Shown: positions 18,603 to 29,262 of the stretch, in pieces
How the letters are laid out: each line of letters opens with the position of its first letter
Numbering within the stretch: position 1 is the first letter of the stretch
From: Gammaproteobacteria bacterium
GTDB taxonomy: Bacteria > Pseudomonadota > Gammaproteobacteria > SZUA-140
Direction: 5' to 3'
NCBI GenBank assembly: GCA_015492435.1
Contig: WGFB01000084.1
Span: forward strand, 1 to 36,358
Length of the DNA: 36,358 bases
Position numbers and translations under genes: made by a program
The notes under the pieces: generated by a model
Database searches by the model: none
What the model was told of the DNA's origin: nothing
What the model saw: only the letters and a program-made list of their open reading frames with translations

Positions 18603-20596
18603 CCGCCTCCCCGCGGGCGGGAGCGCAGGGCGCGGCGCGCCGCTCTCGACTGACGCTGCGCCGCGAGCCTTTTTCCCCGGTCCATGACGAAGACTTCTTC
18701 TACCCCGAGGCACAGCGCGCCAAATGCCTCAAGTTTCTTCTCCATCTGGCGCCCTACAGCGATGCCCTGTTGCTGACCGGCCCTCCCGGCAGCGGTAAAA
18801 GCTGCCTGTTGCAACAGGTCGCCGCGCATTGCAGCCCTTCCTGGCGCATATGCCAGATCGAGGCGGATATCGCTTCCGATGTCAATACGGTGCTGCAGAA
18901 GCTGGCTGACGTCTTCCTTTTCGATGCTTCTCCCGAGTTGAGCCTGGAGAAGCGCATTGCCGATATGCACAAGATGCTCAAGGCGCAGCGCAACAGTGCC
19001 CTTGCGCCCGTGGTGATCATCGACGATGCCCACCTGGTGGGCTTGCCTGTCCTGCACTTCCTGGCATCGCTGCTGGACTATGACGACAAGGAGGACCGGC
19101 TCATGTGCCTCATCCTGGTGGGGCGCGACGAGTTGAAGGAGCGGCTGAGCGCTCCTTCCCTGGAACTGTTGCGGGCCAAGATCGGCCACGCCTTTGAACT
19201 TACGCCCTTCAGCGAGGAGGATACCCGCGCCTATATCGAACACCGCATTACCGTGGCGGGTGGAGGAGGCGAGGCCGTATTGACCGCGGCGGAATACAAG
19301 GCCATCCATGAGGAGTCCGGCGGCCTGCCGGGCAAGATCAATGTCTGCGCCATGCGTGCCCTCAATGCAGGCGGTGAACAGGCGCCTGTCTCTCCATCCT
19401 CGGTCCCCTCGCCATCTCTGGGGAGGATGCTGGGCGGTGTCAAACTGCCCTGGCGCAAGTTGGGCATTGCCGCCGCCGTGCTGGTATTCGCCGTGGTGCT
19501 CATCATGCAGGACGAAATCAACCAGGCCGTCGATCCCGGGTCTGCGCCGCCAGAGCGGGAAATGGCGCAGGCACCGGCTGTAAAAGCGCCGGCGCCTCAG
19601 GTAACACGCTTTCCCTGGGAAGACCCGCCGCCGGAGACTGCCGTGGAAGCGCCTCCGCCCGCCATGGCGCGGGAAGAAGAGGCCATGGAGGCGCTCACAC
19701 CGGCCGAGAACGCCACGGAACCAGAAACATTACCGGCCGAGGCCGGGCCCGAAGAGGTTGTAGAGACCGCGCCTCCATCGACAGCGGCGGCGGTGGAAGC
19801 GCGTCCCGCTCTCCCGGCTCTGACCGGAGAACAGTCCAGGAGGCAGGCAGCGGAGCCCGGTGATGAAGGTGTCGCGGTTCAGAATGCCGAGGAGGCTGTG
19901 CCGCCCGCGCCACAACCCGAGGCGCAGGCCGTCAGTGGGCCCGCGGCGATCACGCCGCCGGCCGAAAGGCGCGAGGACTGGATTCTGTCCCGGGATCCAG
20001 GGCATTTCACCGTCCAGCTCATGGCCATGGATGAACCCAAGGTCAAGCGCCTGGTTGAGCAGTGGGGTATCGGGGACGAGGTAGCCTACTACACGACGGC
20101 CCGGGGCCTGCTGGCCGTTTTGTATGGGGACTTCCCCAGCCGCCAGGCGGGTCAAACCGCTGCCGACACTTTGCTGAAGAAGCCGGGCGTGCGCGGCATC
20201 AAGCCCTGGGTGCGCACCTTTGCCTCCGTGCAAGGAAAGGTGAGCGTTCCGGCCCCCCTGCCCTCCAGCGGGGAGACGGCGCGCCTCGTGGCGGACGAGG
20301 ACAGCCTGTTGAGGCGCGATGCGCGCCACTATACCCTGCAACTCATGGCCATGGACCTCGATGCCGTCACCCGGCGCGTGAAGCAGTGGGGGATCGAGTC
20401 CCGGGTCAGCTATTTCCGCACCCTCAAACGCGACCAGGAACTCATTGCCGTCACCTATGGCGACTATGCCACCCGCCAGGAAGCCCTGCGGGACAGCCAG
20501 GCCCTGACGGGGCGCATCCGCGGCATCAAGCCCTGGATCCGCCAGTTTGGTTCCATCCACGACGCTATCGCGGATTACCGGGCGGTAAGCCGCTGA
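18599..20596 (+). CDS. DamX-like protein: AAA ATPase, membrane segment and two SPOR domains
   Basis: The 665-residue protein starts with an ExeA/AAA_22-like ATPase (about 15-260) with Walker A GPPGSGKSC (61-69) and Walker B VVIIDDAH (138-145). A single transmembrane segment follows at 286-304, then a Pro/Glu/Ala-rich linker (about 310-458). Two homologous SPOR domains lie at about 469-545 and 577-653; both contain HFTVQLMAMD/HYTLQLMAMD, YGD and RGIKPW. SPOR domains bind denuded septal glycan, so a cell-division or wall role as for DamX is likely; what the ATPase does is unknown. The frame is open from 18533, but GTG 18599 with GAGGGG at 18585-18590 and a GTGA overlap with the WGR-like gene is the better start. 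Confidence 0.85.
   Translation: MTASPRAGAQGAARRSRLTLRREPFSPVHDEDFFYPEAQRAKCLKFLLHLAPYSDALLLTGPPGSGKSCLLQQVAAHCSPSWRICQIEADIASDVNTVLQKLADVFLFDASPELSLEKRIADMHKMLKAQRNSALAPVVIIDDAHLVGLPVLHFLASLLDYDDKEDRLMCLILVGRDELKERLSAPSLELLRAKIGHAFELTPFSEEDTRAYIEHRITVAGGGGEAVLTAAEYKAIHEESGGLPGKINVCAMRALNAGGEQAPVSPSSVPSPSLGRMLGGVKLPWRKLGIAAAVLVFAVVLIMQDEINQAVDPGSAPPEREMAQAPAVKAPAPQVTRFPWEDPPPETAVEAPPPAMAREEEAMEALTPAENATEPETLPAEAGPEEVVETAPPSTAAAVEARPALPALTGEQSRRQAAEPGDEGVAVQNAEEAVPPAPQPEAQAVSGPAAITPPAERREDWILSRDPGHFTVQLMAMDEPKVKRLVEQWGIGDEVAYYTTARGLLAVLYGDFPSRQAGQTAADTLLKKPGVRGIKPWVRTFASVQGKVSVPAPLPSSGETARLVADEDSLLRRDARHYTLQLMAMDLDAVTRRVKQWGIESRVSYFRTLKRDQELIAVTYGDYATRQEALRDSQALTGRIRGIKPWIRQFGSIHDAIADYRAVSR
19979..20560 (+). 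repeat. Tandem duplication of the SPOR domain coding region
   Basis: Codons for residues 461-545 (19979-20233) and 569-654 (20303-20560) encode two related SPOR units separated by about 23 residues. Shared segments include QLMAMD, QWGI and RGIKPW. The proteins are clearly diverged, so the duplication is not recent. Confidence 0.75.
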
Positions 20597-20684
20597 TCAT
20601 GCCCTCCGGGCGCATCCGCGGGATATTTCTCGTATTATTCAGTAGGTTAATCTCTGTGACCGGGAAAATTTCCGGTGAGCTTTA

Positions 20685-20713
20685 TTGAATGAAGAGACAC
20701 CGGCAAGTATAAT
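20685..20713 (+). promoter_or_regulatory. Strong sigma70-type promoter of gltB-gltD-hemE
   Basis: TTGAAT (20685-20690) and a perfect TATAAT (20708-20713) are spaced 17 bases apart. Predicted transcription starts near 20720, about 260 nt before the gltB start. It is the best promoter match I found in the window. Confidence 0.7.
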
Positions 20714-20803
20714 CCCCTCCCTTGCGCTCGCGTTTCGCAGGGAAGGGCTTTCCGGGCGTGGTCCGGGTTGAGGGCGTGCCGCCGGGCCGCGGCGAGGACG
20801 GAT

Positions 20804-20866
20804 CAAATTTCCGCAATTTTGAGTTGCAGTCACACGGGCCATGTGCCTCTGAATTGCAGAAATTTG
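20804..20866 (+). promoter_or_regulatory. Long stem-loop in the gltB leader
   Basis: CAAATTTCCGCAATT (20804-20818) pairs with AATTGCAGAAATTTG (20852-20866) over 15 positions with one mismatch. The 33-nt loop contains a small CACA/TGTG stem (20831-20834/20842-20845). It lies entirely inside the predicted 5' leader. No T-run follows, so a simple terminator is unlikely; an RNA regulatory element or a dyad protein site is possible. The rest of 20597-20979 shows nothing else I can name. Confidence 0.55.
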
Positions 20867-20979
20867 CTCGCGTTCTCCTGCGCGTCCAGCAGAACAATCA
20901 TCCGTGCTTGGCAGACTTTTCGAAAGCTGGCTGGACAGGCCGGCGGGGTATGTCAGGCATTGAATTCAGGGTTTGTATT

Positions 20980-23900
20980 ATGGGTAATCATGAAACTTAT
21001 TTGAAGCGTCCCGGCCGCCAGGGCCTCTACGATCCCGCCAACGAGCACGATGCCTGCGGCGTCGGTTTCGTCGCCAATATCAAGGGCCGCAAGAGCCACA
21101 CCATCATCCGCCAGGGCCTGCAGATCCTGGAGAACCTGACCCATCGCGGCGCCGTGGGCGCCGATCCCCTGGCCGGAGACGGGGCCGGGATACTCATGCA
21201 GATTCCCCATGGCTTTTTCGACGAGGCCTGCGCCGCGGAGGGCATCACCCTGGGCGCGCCCGGTGAATATGCCGTCGGCATGGTCTTCCTGCCGCGCCGC
21301 GAGGACAGCCGCCGGGCCTGTGAACAACACATCGAGGACACCATCCGCGGCGAGGGACAGACCGTGCTGGGCTGGCGCGACGTGCCCACGGACAACAGCG
21401 GCCTGGGCGAGAGCGTCAAGGCGGTGGAACCCCTGGTGCGCCAGGTGTTCATCGGCCGCGGTGCGGCGTGCGCGGACCAGGACGCCTTCGAGCGCAAGCT
21501 GTTCGTGATCCGCAAGGTGGTGGAGCACGCGGTGCGCAATTCCCAGATGGCGGACAAGGAGCACTTCTACATTCCCTCCCTGTCCAGCCGCACCCTCTGT
21601 TATAAAGGCATGCTGCTGGCCGACCAGGTGGACAGCTATTTCCTGGATCTGCGCGACGAGCGCCTGGATTCGGCCTTTGCCCTGGTCCACCAGCGCTTCT
21701 CCACCAATACCTTTCCCTCCTGGGATCTGGCCCAGCCGTTCCGCATGATTGCCCACAACGGCGAGATCAACACCCTGCGCGGCAACATCAACTGGATGGC
21801 GGCGCGCCGCCATTCCATGGAATCGAAGCTGCTGGGCGACGATCTGAAGAAGCTGTGGCCCCTCATCGCCGAGGGCCAGTCGGATTCCGCCTGTTTCGAC
21901 AACGCCCTGGAGCTGCTCGTCGCCGGCGGTTATTCCATGGCCCATGCCATGATGCTGCTCATCCCCGAGGCATGGGCGGGCAATCCCCTCATGGACGAAG
22001 AGCGGCGCGCCTTCTATGAATATCATGCCGCCCTCATGGAGCCCTGGGACGGGCCCGCCGCCGTGGCCTTCTGCGACGGGCGCCAGATCGGCGCCACCCT
22101 GGACCGCAACGGCCTGCGCCCGGCGCGTTATCTCATCACCGATGACGACCTGGTGGTCATGGCCTCGGAGATGGGCGTGCTCCACGTGCCCGAACACAAG
22201 ATCGTCAAGAAGTGGCGCCTGCAGCCGGGCAAGATGTTCCTCATTGACATGGAGGAGGGGCGCATCATCGACGACGCCGAACTCAAGGCTCGGCTGGCCG
22301 GCTCTCATCCCTACCAGCAGTGGCTGGACCAGACCCAGGTGCAGCTCCACAACCTGCCGGCCAGGGCACATGCCAACGATTTCGACGAGGCGACCCTGCT
22401 GGACCGGCAGCAGGCCTTCGGCTATACCCAGGAGGATATCAAGTTTCTCATGACCCCCATGGCCCTCACCGGGCAGGAGGCCACGGGATCCATGGGTGCG
22501 GACAACCCCCTGGCGGTGCTGTCCGACCGGCCCAAGCCGCTCTTCAACTATTTCAAGCAGAACTTCGCCCAGGTGACCAACCCGCCCATCGATCCCATCC
22601 GCGAGGAGCTGGTCATGTCCCTGGTGTCCCTGGTGGGGCCGCGCCCCAACCTGCTCGACCTGGACCAGGGTGGCAGCCACATGCGCCTGGAGGTGCATCA
22701 GCCCATCCTCACCAATGCCGACCTGGAGCAGATCCGCCACATCCACGGGACCACGGAGGGTGCCTTCCGCACCCAGACTCTGTCCATGTGCTATCCCGCC
22801 GACCAGGGCGCGGCCGGCATGAACGACGCCCTCAGCCGTTTGTGCGAGGCGGCGGGCAAGGCCGTGAACGAGGGCTACAATATTCTCATCCTCTCCGACC
22901 GCGACATGGACCGTAACCATCTCGCCATCCCCGCCCTGCTGGCCACCGCGGCCGTGCACCATCATCTGGTGTGGGCCGGCCTGCGCACCGAGACGGGCCT
23001 GGTGGTGGAGACCGGCGCCGCGCGCGAGGTGCATCATTTCGCCGTGCTGGCGGGCTATGGCGCCGAGGCGGTCAATCCCTATCTCGCCTTCGAGACCCTC
23101 AACTCCCTCGCCGGGCAACTGCGGGAGGCGGGCGAGGTGGACATGGACGAAATCCATGGGCGCTACATCAAGGCCATCGGCAAGGGGCTGCTGAAGGTCA
23201 TGTCCAAGATGGGCATTTCCACTTATCAATCCTATTGCGGCGCGCAGATCTTCGACGCCGTGGGCCTGTCCAGGGAATTCGTCGACCAGTATTTCACCGG
23301 CACCGCCACCACCGTGGAGGGCATCGGCCTGCGGGAGGTGGCGGAAGAGGCCGTGCGCTGGCACCGCAGCGCCTACAGCAACGAGCTCATCTACCGCAAT
23401 GCCCTGGATGTGGGGGGCGACTATGCCTTCCGTGTGCGCGGCGAGCATCATGTGTGGACGCCGGATACCATCGCCAAGCTGCAACATGCCACCCGCGCCA
23501 ACGATGCCACGACGTATGAAGAATTCGCGCGCCTGGTCAACGAGCAGGACGAGCACCTGCTGACCCTGCGTGGATTGTTCGAACTCAAGTTTGCCCCCGA
23601 GCCCGTACCTCTCGAAGAAGTAGAACCGGCGTCCGAGATCGTCAAGCGTTTCGCCACCGGGGCCATGTCTTTCGGCTCCATCTCCTTCGAGGCCCATACC
23701 ACCCTGGCCATCGCCATGAACCGCATCGGGGGCAAGTCCAACACCGGCGAGGGCGGCGAGGAGCCGGAGCGCTTCCAGCCCATGCCCAACGGGGACTCCA
23801 TGCGCTCGGCCATCAAGCAGGTGGCCTCGGGCCGCTTTGGCGTGACCACCGAATACCTGGTCAATGCCGACGACATCCAGATCAAGATGGCCCAGGGCGC

Positions 23901-25644
23901 CAAGCCCGGCGAGGGCGGGCAGCTCCCCGGCCACAAGGTGGACGCCACCATCGCCCGGGTGCGCCATTCCACGCCCGGCGTGGGCCTGATCTCGCCACCG
24001 CCCCATCACGACATCTATTCCATCGAGGATCTGGCCCAGCTCATCCACGACCTCAAGAACGTCAATCCCCAGGCGCGCATCAGCGTCAAGCTGGTCTCCG
24101 AGGTGGGCGTGGGCACGGTGGCGGCCGGGGTGTCCAAGGCCCATGCCGATCATGTCACCATCTCCGGCTACGATGGCGGCACCGGGGCCAGTCCCCTCAC
24201 CTCCATCAAGCATGCCGGCTCGCCCTGGGAGATCGGCCTCGCCGAGACCCATCAGACCCTGGTGATGAACCGCTTGCGCGGGCGCATCTGTGTCCAGGTG
24301 GACGGTGGCCTGCGCACCGGGCGCGACGTGGTCATCGGGGCCCTGCTGGGCGCCGACGAATTCGGCTTCGCCACCGCCCCCCTCATCGTCGAGGGCTGCA
24401 TCATGATGCGCAAGTGCCATCTCAACACCTGTCCGGTGGGGGTCGCCACCCAGGACCCGGAACTGCGCAAGCGCTTCGTGGGCAAGCCGGAACACGTGGT
24501 GAACTATTTCTTCATGGTCGCGGAGGAAGTGCGCGGCCTCATGGCCAGGCTGGGCTTCCGCAAGCTGGACGATATGGTGGGGCGCATGGATCTCCTCGAC
24601 ACCCGCCGCGCCGTGGATCACTGGAAGGCCAGCGGCCTGGATTTCTCACGCATCCTCACTCCGCCCGAGGCGGGTCCCGGCGTGGCCACCTACAACTGTG
24701 AAGACCAGGATCATGGCCTGGAACATGCGCTGGATCACGACATGATCCGTCAGGCCCGCCCCGCCCTGGAGGAGGGCAAGCCGGTGCGTATCGAGACGCC
24801 CATCAAGAACACCAACCGCACCTTCGGCGCCATGCTGTCGGGCGAGGTGGCCAGGCGCTATGGCCACCAGGGCCTGCCCGAGGACACCATCCTCATTACC
24901 GCGCGCGGCATCGCCGGCCAGAGTTTCGGCGCCTTCCTCGCCAGGGGCGTGGCCGTCGAACTCATCGGCGAGGCCAACGACTACGTGGGCAAGGGCCTGT
25001 CGGGCGGACGCCTGGTGATCTATCCCCCGGAGGAGACCCCCATCGTTGCCGAGGAGAACATCATCGTCGGCAACACGGTGCTCTACGGCGCCATCAGCGG
25101 CGAGTGCTTCTTCCGAGGCGTGGCGGGCGAGCGCTTTGCCGTGCGCAACTCGGGCGCCACGGCGGTGGTGGAAGGCGTCGGCGATCATGGCTGCGAGTAC
25201 ATGACCGGCGGCGTGGTGGTGGTGCTGGGTTCCACGGGGCGCAATTTCGCGGCCGGCATGAGTGGCGGCATCGCCTATGTGCTGGACGAGGAGGGTACCT
25301 TCTCCGAGCGCTGCAACCTGATGATGGTGGAGCTGGAACCCGTCCGCGAGGAGGACGAAACCCTGGAACGCCTCGAACACCAGGGTGGCGACCTGGAGAC
25401 CCACGGCCTGGTGGACATCAGCCACGACATGACCCGCTACGACGCGCGGCGCCTCAAGGGACTGATCGAGAAGCATGCCCGTTACACCAACAGCAGCCGC
25501 GCCCGCGCCATCCTGGACGACTGGGAGACCTGGCTGCCCAGATTCGTCAAGGTCATGCCCGTGGATTACCGCCGCGCCCTGGAGGAGATGAAACTGAACC
25601 AGCATCTGTCAGAGATGGAACAAGGAATACAGAACGATGGGTAA
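20980..25644 (+). CDS. gltB: Glutamate synthase (NADPH) large subunit
   Basis: The 1554-residue alpha subunit transfers the amide of glutamine to 2-oxoglutarate, making two glutamates. A propeptide of about 25 residues precedes the class II amidotransferase nucleophile Cys26 (DACGVGF). After the glutaminase domain (about 26-430) and central domain come the FMN-binding synthase barrel (about 830-1240) and a C-terminal beta-helix with repeated Gly motifs. The 3Fe-4S ligands Cys1140, Cys1146 and Cys1151 are visible. The frame is open upstream to TTG 20722, but ATG 20980 with AGGG upstream fits the usual short propeptide; ATG 20950 is an alternative. It overlaps gltD by 8 bases. Confidence 0.95.
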   Translation: MGNHETYLKRPGRQGLYDPANEHDACGVGFVANIKGRKSHTIIRQGLQILENLTHRGAVGADPLAGDGAGILMQIPHGFFDEACAAEGITLGAPGEYAVGMVFLPRREDSRRACEQHIEDTIRGEGQTVLGWRDVPTDNSGLGESVKAVEPLVRQVFIGRGAACADQDAFERKLFVIRKVVEHAVRNSQMADKEHFYIPSLSSRTLCYKGMLLADQVDSYFLDLRDERLDSAFALVHQRFSTNTFPSWDLAQPFRMIAHNGEINTLRGNINWMAARRHSMESKLLGDDLKKLWPLIAEGQSDSACFDNALELLVAGGYSMAHAMMLLIPEAWAGNPLMDEERRAFYEYHAALMEPWDGPAAVAFCDGRQIGATLDRNGLRPARYLITDDDLVVMASEMGVLHVPEHKIVKKWRLQPGKMFLIDMEEGRIIDDAELKARLAGSHPYQQWLDQTQVQLHNLPARAHANDFDEATLLDRQQAFGYTQEDIKFLMTPMALTGQEATGSMGADNPLAVLSDRPKPLFNYFKQNFAQVTNPPIDPIREELVMSLVSLVGPRPNLLDLDQGGSHMRLEVHQPILTNADLEQIRHIHGTTEGAFRTQTLSMCYPADQGAAGMNDALSRLCEAAGKAVNEGYNILILSDRDMDRNHLAIPALLATAAVHHHLVWAGLRTETGLVVETGAAREVHHFAVLAGYGAEAVNPYLAFETLNSLAGQLREAGEVDMDEIHGRYIKAIGKGLLKVMSKMGISTYQSYCGAQIFDAVGLSREFVDQYFTGTATTVEGIGLREVAEEAVRWHRSAYSNELIYRNALDVGGDYAFRVRGEHHVWTPDTIAKLQHATRANDATTYEEFARLVNEQDEHLLTLRGLFELKFAPEPVPLEEVEPASEIVKRFATGAMSFGSISFEAHTTLAIAMNRIGGKSNTGEGGEEPERFQPMPNGDSMRSAIKQVASGRFGVTTEYLVNADDIQIKMAQGAKPGEGGQLPGHKVDATIARVRHSTPGVGLISPPPHHDIYSIEDLAQLIHDLKNVNPQARISVKLVSEVGVGTVAAGVSKAHADHVTISGYDGGTGASPLTSIKHAGSPWEIGLAETHQTLVMNRLRGRICVQVDGGLRTGRDVVIGALLGADEFGFATAPLIVEGCIMMRKCHLNTCPVGVATQDPELRKRFVGKPEHVVNYFFMVAEEVRGLMARLGFRKLDDMVGRMDLLDTRRAVDHWKASGLDFSRILTPPEAGPGVATYNCEDQDHGLEHALDHDMIRQARPALEEGKPVRIETPIKNTNRTFGAMLSGEVARRYGHQGLPEDTILITARGIAGQSFGAFLARGVAVELIGEANDYVGKGLSGGRLVIYPPEETPIVAEENIIVGNTVLYGAISGECFFRGVAGERFAVRNSGATAVVEGVGDHGCEYMTGGVVVVLGSTGRNFAAGMSGGIAYVLDEEGTFSERCNLMMVELEPVREEDETLERLEHQGGDLETHGLVDISHDMTRYDARRLKGLIEKHARYTNSSRARAILDDWETWLPRFVKVMPVDYRRALEEMKLNQHLSEMEQGIQNDG

Positions 25645-27079
25645 ACCAACAGGCTTCCTGGAATATCCCCGCAAGACCCCGGGCTACGCCCCCGTCGAGG
25701 AACGCATCAAGCATTTTCATGAGTTCGTCATCCCTCTGACGGAAGAGGAGGTGACCATCCAGGGCGCCCGTTGCATGGACTGCGGCATTCCCTTCTGCCA
25801 TCAGGGTTGCCCGGTCAACAACATCATTCCCGACTGGAACGACCTGGCCTACAAGGGTGACTGGCGCGCGGCGCTGGAGGTCCTGCATTCCACCAACAAT
25901 TTTCCCGAATTCACGGGACGCATCTGTCCCGCGCCCTGCGAGGCCGCCTGCACCTTGAATATCGAAGATGTGCCCGTGAGCATCAAGGCCATCGAGTGCG
26001 CCCTGGTGGACAAGGGCTGGGAGGAGGCCTGGATCGAGCCCCTCGTGGCGCAACACAAGACGGGCAAGGCGGTGGCCATCGTCGGCTCCGGCCCGGCGGG
26101 ACTGGCCTGCGCCCAGCAACTGGCGCGCGCCGGCCACGAGGTGACGGTCTATGAGAAGAACGACCGCGTGGGTGGCCTGCTGCGCTATGGCATTCCCGAT
26201 TTCAAGATGGAGAAACACATCATCGACCGCCGCTGCGAGCAGATGACCGCCGAAGGGGTGACATTCCATTGCAATACCCATATCGGCGTGGATCTGCCCG
26301 CGCGCGAGCTGCTGGACGACTACGATGCCGTGGTCCTGTGCGGCGGCAGCGAGCAGCCCCGTGACCTGCCCGTGCCGGGCCGCGACCTGGACGGCGTGCA
26401 CTTCGCCATGGAATTCCTGCCCCAGCAGAACCGCCGCGTGGCCGGCGACACCATTCCCCCCGAAGAGGAGATCACCGCCAAGGGCAAACACGTGGTGGTG
26501 ATCGGCGGCGGCGACACGGGCTCCGATTGTATCGGCACGTCGGTGCGCCAGGGCGCCCTGTCCGTCACCCAGTTGGAGATCCTGCCCCGCCCTCCGGAGA
26601 AGGAGGACAAGCTGCTCACCTGGCCCGACTGGCCCAACAAGCTGCGCACCTCCACGTCCCAGGAGGAAGGCGCGGTGCGCGAATGGAGTGTCGCCACCAA
26701 GCGTTTCTACGGCGAGGACGGCCGCGTCACCGGCCTCCAGGTGGCGCGCGTCGAGTGGAAGAAGGACGCCCAGGGCAACTGGAAGATGGAGGAGATCGCT
26801 GGCAGCGAGTTCGACCTCAAGGCCGACCTTGTGCTGCTGGCCATGGGTTTCGTCAATCCCGTGCACGAAGGCATGCTGCGGGAGTTGGGCGTGATCCTGG
26901 ACGGACGCGGCAACGTGCGGGCCAATACCGATGATTACCAGACTTCCCTGGAGAAGGTCTTCAGCGCCGGCGACATGCGCCGCGGCCAGTCCCTGGTGGT
27001 GTGGGCCATACGCGAGGGGCGCCAGGCCGCGCGCGCCGTCGACCTGTTTCTGACCGGCCGGAGTGATTTACCACGATGA
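25637..27079 (+). CDS. gltD: Glutamate synthase (NADPH) small subunit
   Basis: The 480-residue beta subunit oxidises NADPH and passes electrons through FAD and 4Fe-4S clusters to GltB. The N-terminal cluster domain has Cys46, Cys49, Cys54, Cys58 ([13 protein letters not shown]) and Cys97, Cys101, Cys105. The FAD motif is GSGPAG (150-155) and the NADPH motif GGGDTG (290-295). Near the C-terminus, [16 protein letters not shown] closes the FAD site. ATG 25637 overlaps the end of gltB by 8 bases with AAGGAA upstream, and the stop overlaps hemE by ATGA. Confidence 0.96.
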   Translation: MGKPTGFLEYPRKTPGYAPVEERIKHFHEFVIPLTEEEVTIQGARCMDCGIPFCHQGCPVNNIIPDWNDLAYKGDWRAALEVLHSTNNFPEFTGRICPAPCEAACTLNIEDVPVSIKAIECALVDKGWEEAWIEPLVAQHKTGKAVAIVGSGPAGLACAQQLARAGHEVTVYEKNDRVGGLLRYGIPDFKMEKHIIDRRCEQMTAEGVTFHCNTHIGVDLPARELLDDYDAVVLCGGSEQPRDLPVPGRDLDGVHFAMEFLPQQNRRVAGDTIPPEEEITAKGKHVVVIGGGDTGSDCIGTSVRQGALSVTQLEILPRPPEKEDKLLTWPDWPNKLRTSTSQEEGAVREWSVATKRFYGEDGRVTGLQVARVEWKKDAQGNWKMEEIAGSEFDLKADLVLLAMGFVNPVHEGMLRELGVILDGRGNVRANTDDYQTSLEKVFSAGDMRRGQSLVVWAIREGRQAARAVDLFLTGRSDLPR

Positions 27080-28140
27080 CACAATTAGCCAATGACCGTT
27101 TGCTGCGCGCCCTGCTGAGAGAGCCCGTGGACGTGACCCCCGTGTGGATGATGCGCCAGGCGGGCCGCTACCTGCCCGAGTACCGCGCCACCCGCGCCAA
27201 GGCCGGAGACTTCATGACCCTGTGCCGCACGCCGGAGCTGGCCTGCGAGGTGACCCTGCAACCCCTGGAGCGCTATGCGCTGGATGCCGCCATCCTGTTC
27301 TCCGACATTCTCACCATACCCGACGCCATGGGCCTGGGCCTGTATTTCAGCGCGGGCGAGGGCCCCCGCTTCGAGCGCAAGGTGAGCAGCCGCGAGGACG
27401 TGGCGCGCCTGGGCGTGCCCGATCCGGAAGGGGAGCTGCGCTACGTCATGGACGCGGTGCGCACCATCCGCCGCGAGCTGAACGGCCGCGTGCCCCTCAT
27501 CGGTTTCTCCGGCAGTCCCTGGACCCTGGCCACCTATATGGTGGAAGGCGGTTCGAGCAAGGACTTCGGCGCCGTCAAGGGCATGATGTTCGATCAGCCC
27601 CAACTCATGCACAGCCTCCTGGACGTGCTGGCGCGCACGGTGACGGCCTATCTCAACGCCCAGATCGCCGCAGGCGCCCAGGCCGTGATGATTTTCGATA
27701 CCTGGGGCGGCGCCCTGACGCCGCGCGATTACCGGGAGTTCTCCCTGCGCTACATGGCGCGGATCGTGGACGGTCTGGCGCGTGAGAGCGAGGGCCGCCG
27801 CGTGCCAGTGATCCTGTTCACCAAGGGTGGCAGTGGCTGGCTGGAAGACATGGCGGAAACCGGTTGCGACGCCCTGGGCATCGACTGGACCCTCGATCTG
27901 GCGGAGGCGCGCCGGCGCGTCGGCGACCGGGTCGCCCTGCAGGGCAACATGGACCCCTGCGCCCTCTACGCCTCGCCCGAGCGCATCCGCGCGGAGGTGG
28001 AGACCGTGCTCGCCAGTTTCGGCCACGGCGAGGGCCACGTTTTCAACCTGGGACACGGCATCCATCAGCACATCGATCCCGAACACGTGCGGGTCTTCAT
28101 CGATGCGGTACACGAACTGAGCGCCCCCTACCACACATAA
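27076..28140 (+). CDS. hemE: Uroporphyrinogen decarboxylase
   Basis: The 354-residue cytoplasmic enzyme removes four carboxyl groups from uroporphyrinogen III to give coproporphyrinogen III in haem synthesis. Active-site residues are visible: Arg27 and Arg31 in [13 protein letters not shown] and Asp77 in LFSDILT. The late His lies in [16 protein letters not shown], and GNMDP is also typical. The length equals E. coli HemE. The ATGA overlap with gltD makes it the last gene of the gltBD operon, which ties haem synthesis to glutamate supply. Confidence 0.96.
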   Translation: MTQLANDRLLRALLREPVDVTPVWMMRQAGRYLPEYRATRAKAGDFMTLCRTPELACEVTLQPLERYALDAAILFSDILTIPDAMGLGLYFSAGEGPRFERKVSSREDVARLGVPDPEGELRYVMDAVRTIRRELNGRVPLIGFSGSPWTLATYMVEGGSSKDFGAVKGMMFDQPQLMHSLLDVLARTVTAYLNAQIAAGAQAVMIFDTWGGALTPRDYREFSLRYMARIVDGLARESEGRRVPVILFTKGGSGWLEDMAETGCDALGIDWTLDLAEARRRVGDRVALQGNMDPCALYASPERIRAEVETVLASFGHGEGHVFNLGHGIHQHIDPEHVRVFIDAVHELSAPYHT

Positions 28141-28142
28141 CC

Positions 28143-28167
28143 CCCTCTCCCCTCACAGGGGAGAGGG
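28143..28167 (+). repeat. Perfect palindromic intergenic repeat after hemE
   Basis: CCCTCTCCCCT (28143-28153) and AGGGGAGAGGG (28157-28167) form an 11-bp stem with loop CAC, followed by CCGGGTTGAGGGGTGA. Sequences of this type recur between genes in many proteobacterial genomes. It starts two bases after the hemE stop and could end the operon's transcripts or protect their 3' ends; there is no T-run. Confidence 0.7.
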
Positions 28168-28299
28168 CCGGGTTGAGGGGTGAATAATTTTGCAACCATG
28201 AACACAAGTGTTTTGTCCGAATAAATCAAAACCTTCGTGTTCTCCGTGGTCAATCGCCACCAATTTCACGCCTCTTGGACAAAGAGCGGAGACAACCCC

Positions 28300-29190
28300 A
28301 TGAACGATTCTGAAAATATCCGGGATATCCCCCCCCATTTCGAAAAACTGCGCGCCATGGAGGCCTTCACCGATGAGATGTTCAATCGCATCGTGGCCTT
28401 CCAGGAGCATCAGCATGCCGCCTGGAACGACAAACTGAGTTTTGAAGAACGTATCCGCGAGCTGCCCCTGCACGCCCTGGTGTTCAGTAATCCGGACCGC
28501 GACCCGGCGGTCAATGCCCACACCGTTGCGCCCTTCTATCCCCTGCGCGAGGAAATGGCGCAACTGGCCCACTGCGCCCGGCAGGTGGCGGACGAGCCGG
28601 TGGTGTGCGATTTTCACAGCCGCAATGGTTTCCTGGGCAGCCTGCTGGGACGCGAGGGGGTGAAGGTCATCGGCCTGCGGGATCCGGCGGACAAGCCCAA
28701 CCAGATCGCCGATTTCCACGACCCCGCGGTCTTCCAGCACAGCGAGGCCCATTTCCAGCAGGTGGACTTCCCCTTCGACGTGGCCCTGTCCGTGTGGATG
28801 CCCCCGGGCATCAACCGCACCCCGGACATCGTGCGCTACCGCCCCAAGCTCATTGTCTACATCCACACGGACCACGTGGACGAGTCCAGCGGCAGGCCCC
28901 AGACGGGCACCCCGGAGGCCTTCCGCGAGCTGCCATCCCACTATCATCTCATCGCCCAGTGGTCCATCACCCGCCCCCAGGACCTGTTCCACGAGACCTG
29001 GCCGGAACTGACCCCCAGCCTGGAGGAGACCCGCCACGTGCGCATCTATGCCGATGAGCCCTACCGCGGCATCGACGTCGGCGCCGACCTGGAAAAGGCC
29101 GACCCCTATGTATGGGAGAACGAACTGGACATGGCCCTGACCGCCATGGAGGCCAAGAACCACCTGCGGGAGCGGGGCTTCCCGGTCTGA
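28300..29190 (+). CDS. Methyltransferase-like protein of unknown function
   Basis: This 296-residue protein is not one I recognise. Residues 101-113 (VVCDFHSRNGFLG) resemble SAM-binding motif I but with His and Ser where glycines are usual, followed by GLRDP (125-129) at the position of the acidic ribose ligand. FDVALSVWMPPG (159-170) and RPKLIVYIHTDH (181-192) sit where later class I methyltransferase strands would be. The N-terminal 90 residues are helical and precede the putative Rossmann core. The fold assignment is inference, and activity may be lost. The frame opens at 28237, but ATG 28300 with GCGGAG upstream is preferred. A strong hairpin begins at its stop. Confidence 0.65.
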   Translation: MNDSENIRDIPPHFEKLRAMEAFTDEMFNRIVAFQEHQHAAWNDKLSFEERIRELPLHALVFSNPDRDPAVNAHTVAPFYPLREEMAQLAHCARQVADEPVVCDFHSRNGFLGSLLGREGVKVIGLRDPADKPNQIADFHDPAVFQHSEAHFQQVDFPFDVALSVWMPPGINRTPDIVRYRPKLIVYIHTDHVDESSGRPQTGTPEAFRELPSHYHLIAQWSITRPQDLFHETWPELTPSLEETRHVRIYADEPYRGIDVGADLEKADPYVWENELDMALTAMEAKNHLRERGFPV

Positions 29191-29245
29191 GGTCAAGGGG
29201 TCAGAACACTTGAACCAAAAGCATCAGGTGTTCTCCTTGACCTCA
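29188..29245. terminator. Large bidirectional hairpin between convergent genes
   Basis: TGAGGTCAAGG (29188-29198) pairs perfectly with CCTTGACCTCA (29235-29245), and an inner arm GAACACTTG (29204-29212) pairs with CAGGTGTTC (29225-29233) with one wobble. The outer arm includes the stop codon of the preceding gene. Its position between convergent genes fits a shared terminator, although long T-runs are missing. Confidence 0.6.
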
Positions 29246-29262
29246 GATTTATCCGCTTCTGC

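Noticed and set aside
20722..20979. In-frame N-terminal extension of GltB from TTG 20722
   Set aside because: It would give an 86-residue extension covering the structured leader and starting almost at the predicted transcription start; the family has a short propeptide.
20953..24621. 1222-codon minus-strand open frame inside gltB
   Set aside because: It mirrors the gltB codons and is rich in His, Gly and Gln as expected for an antisense shadow; GltB motifs are intact on the plus strand.
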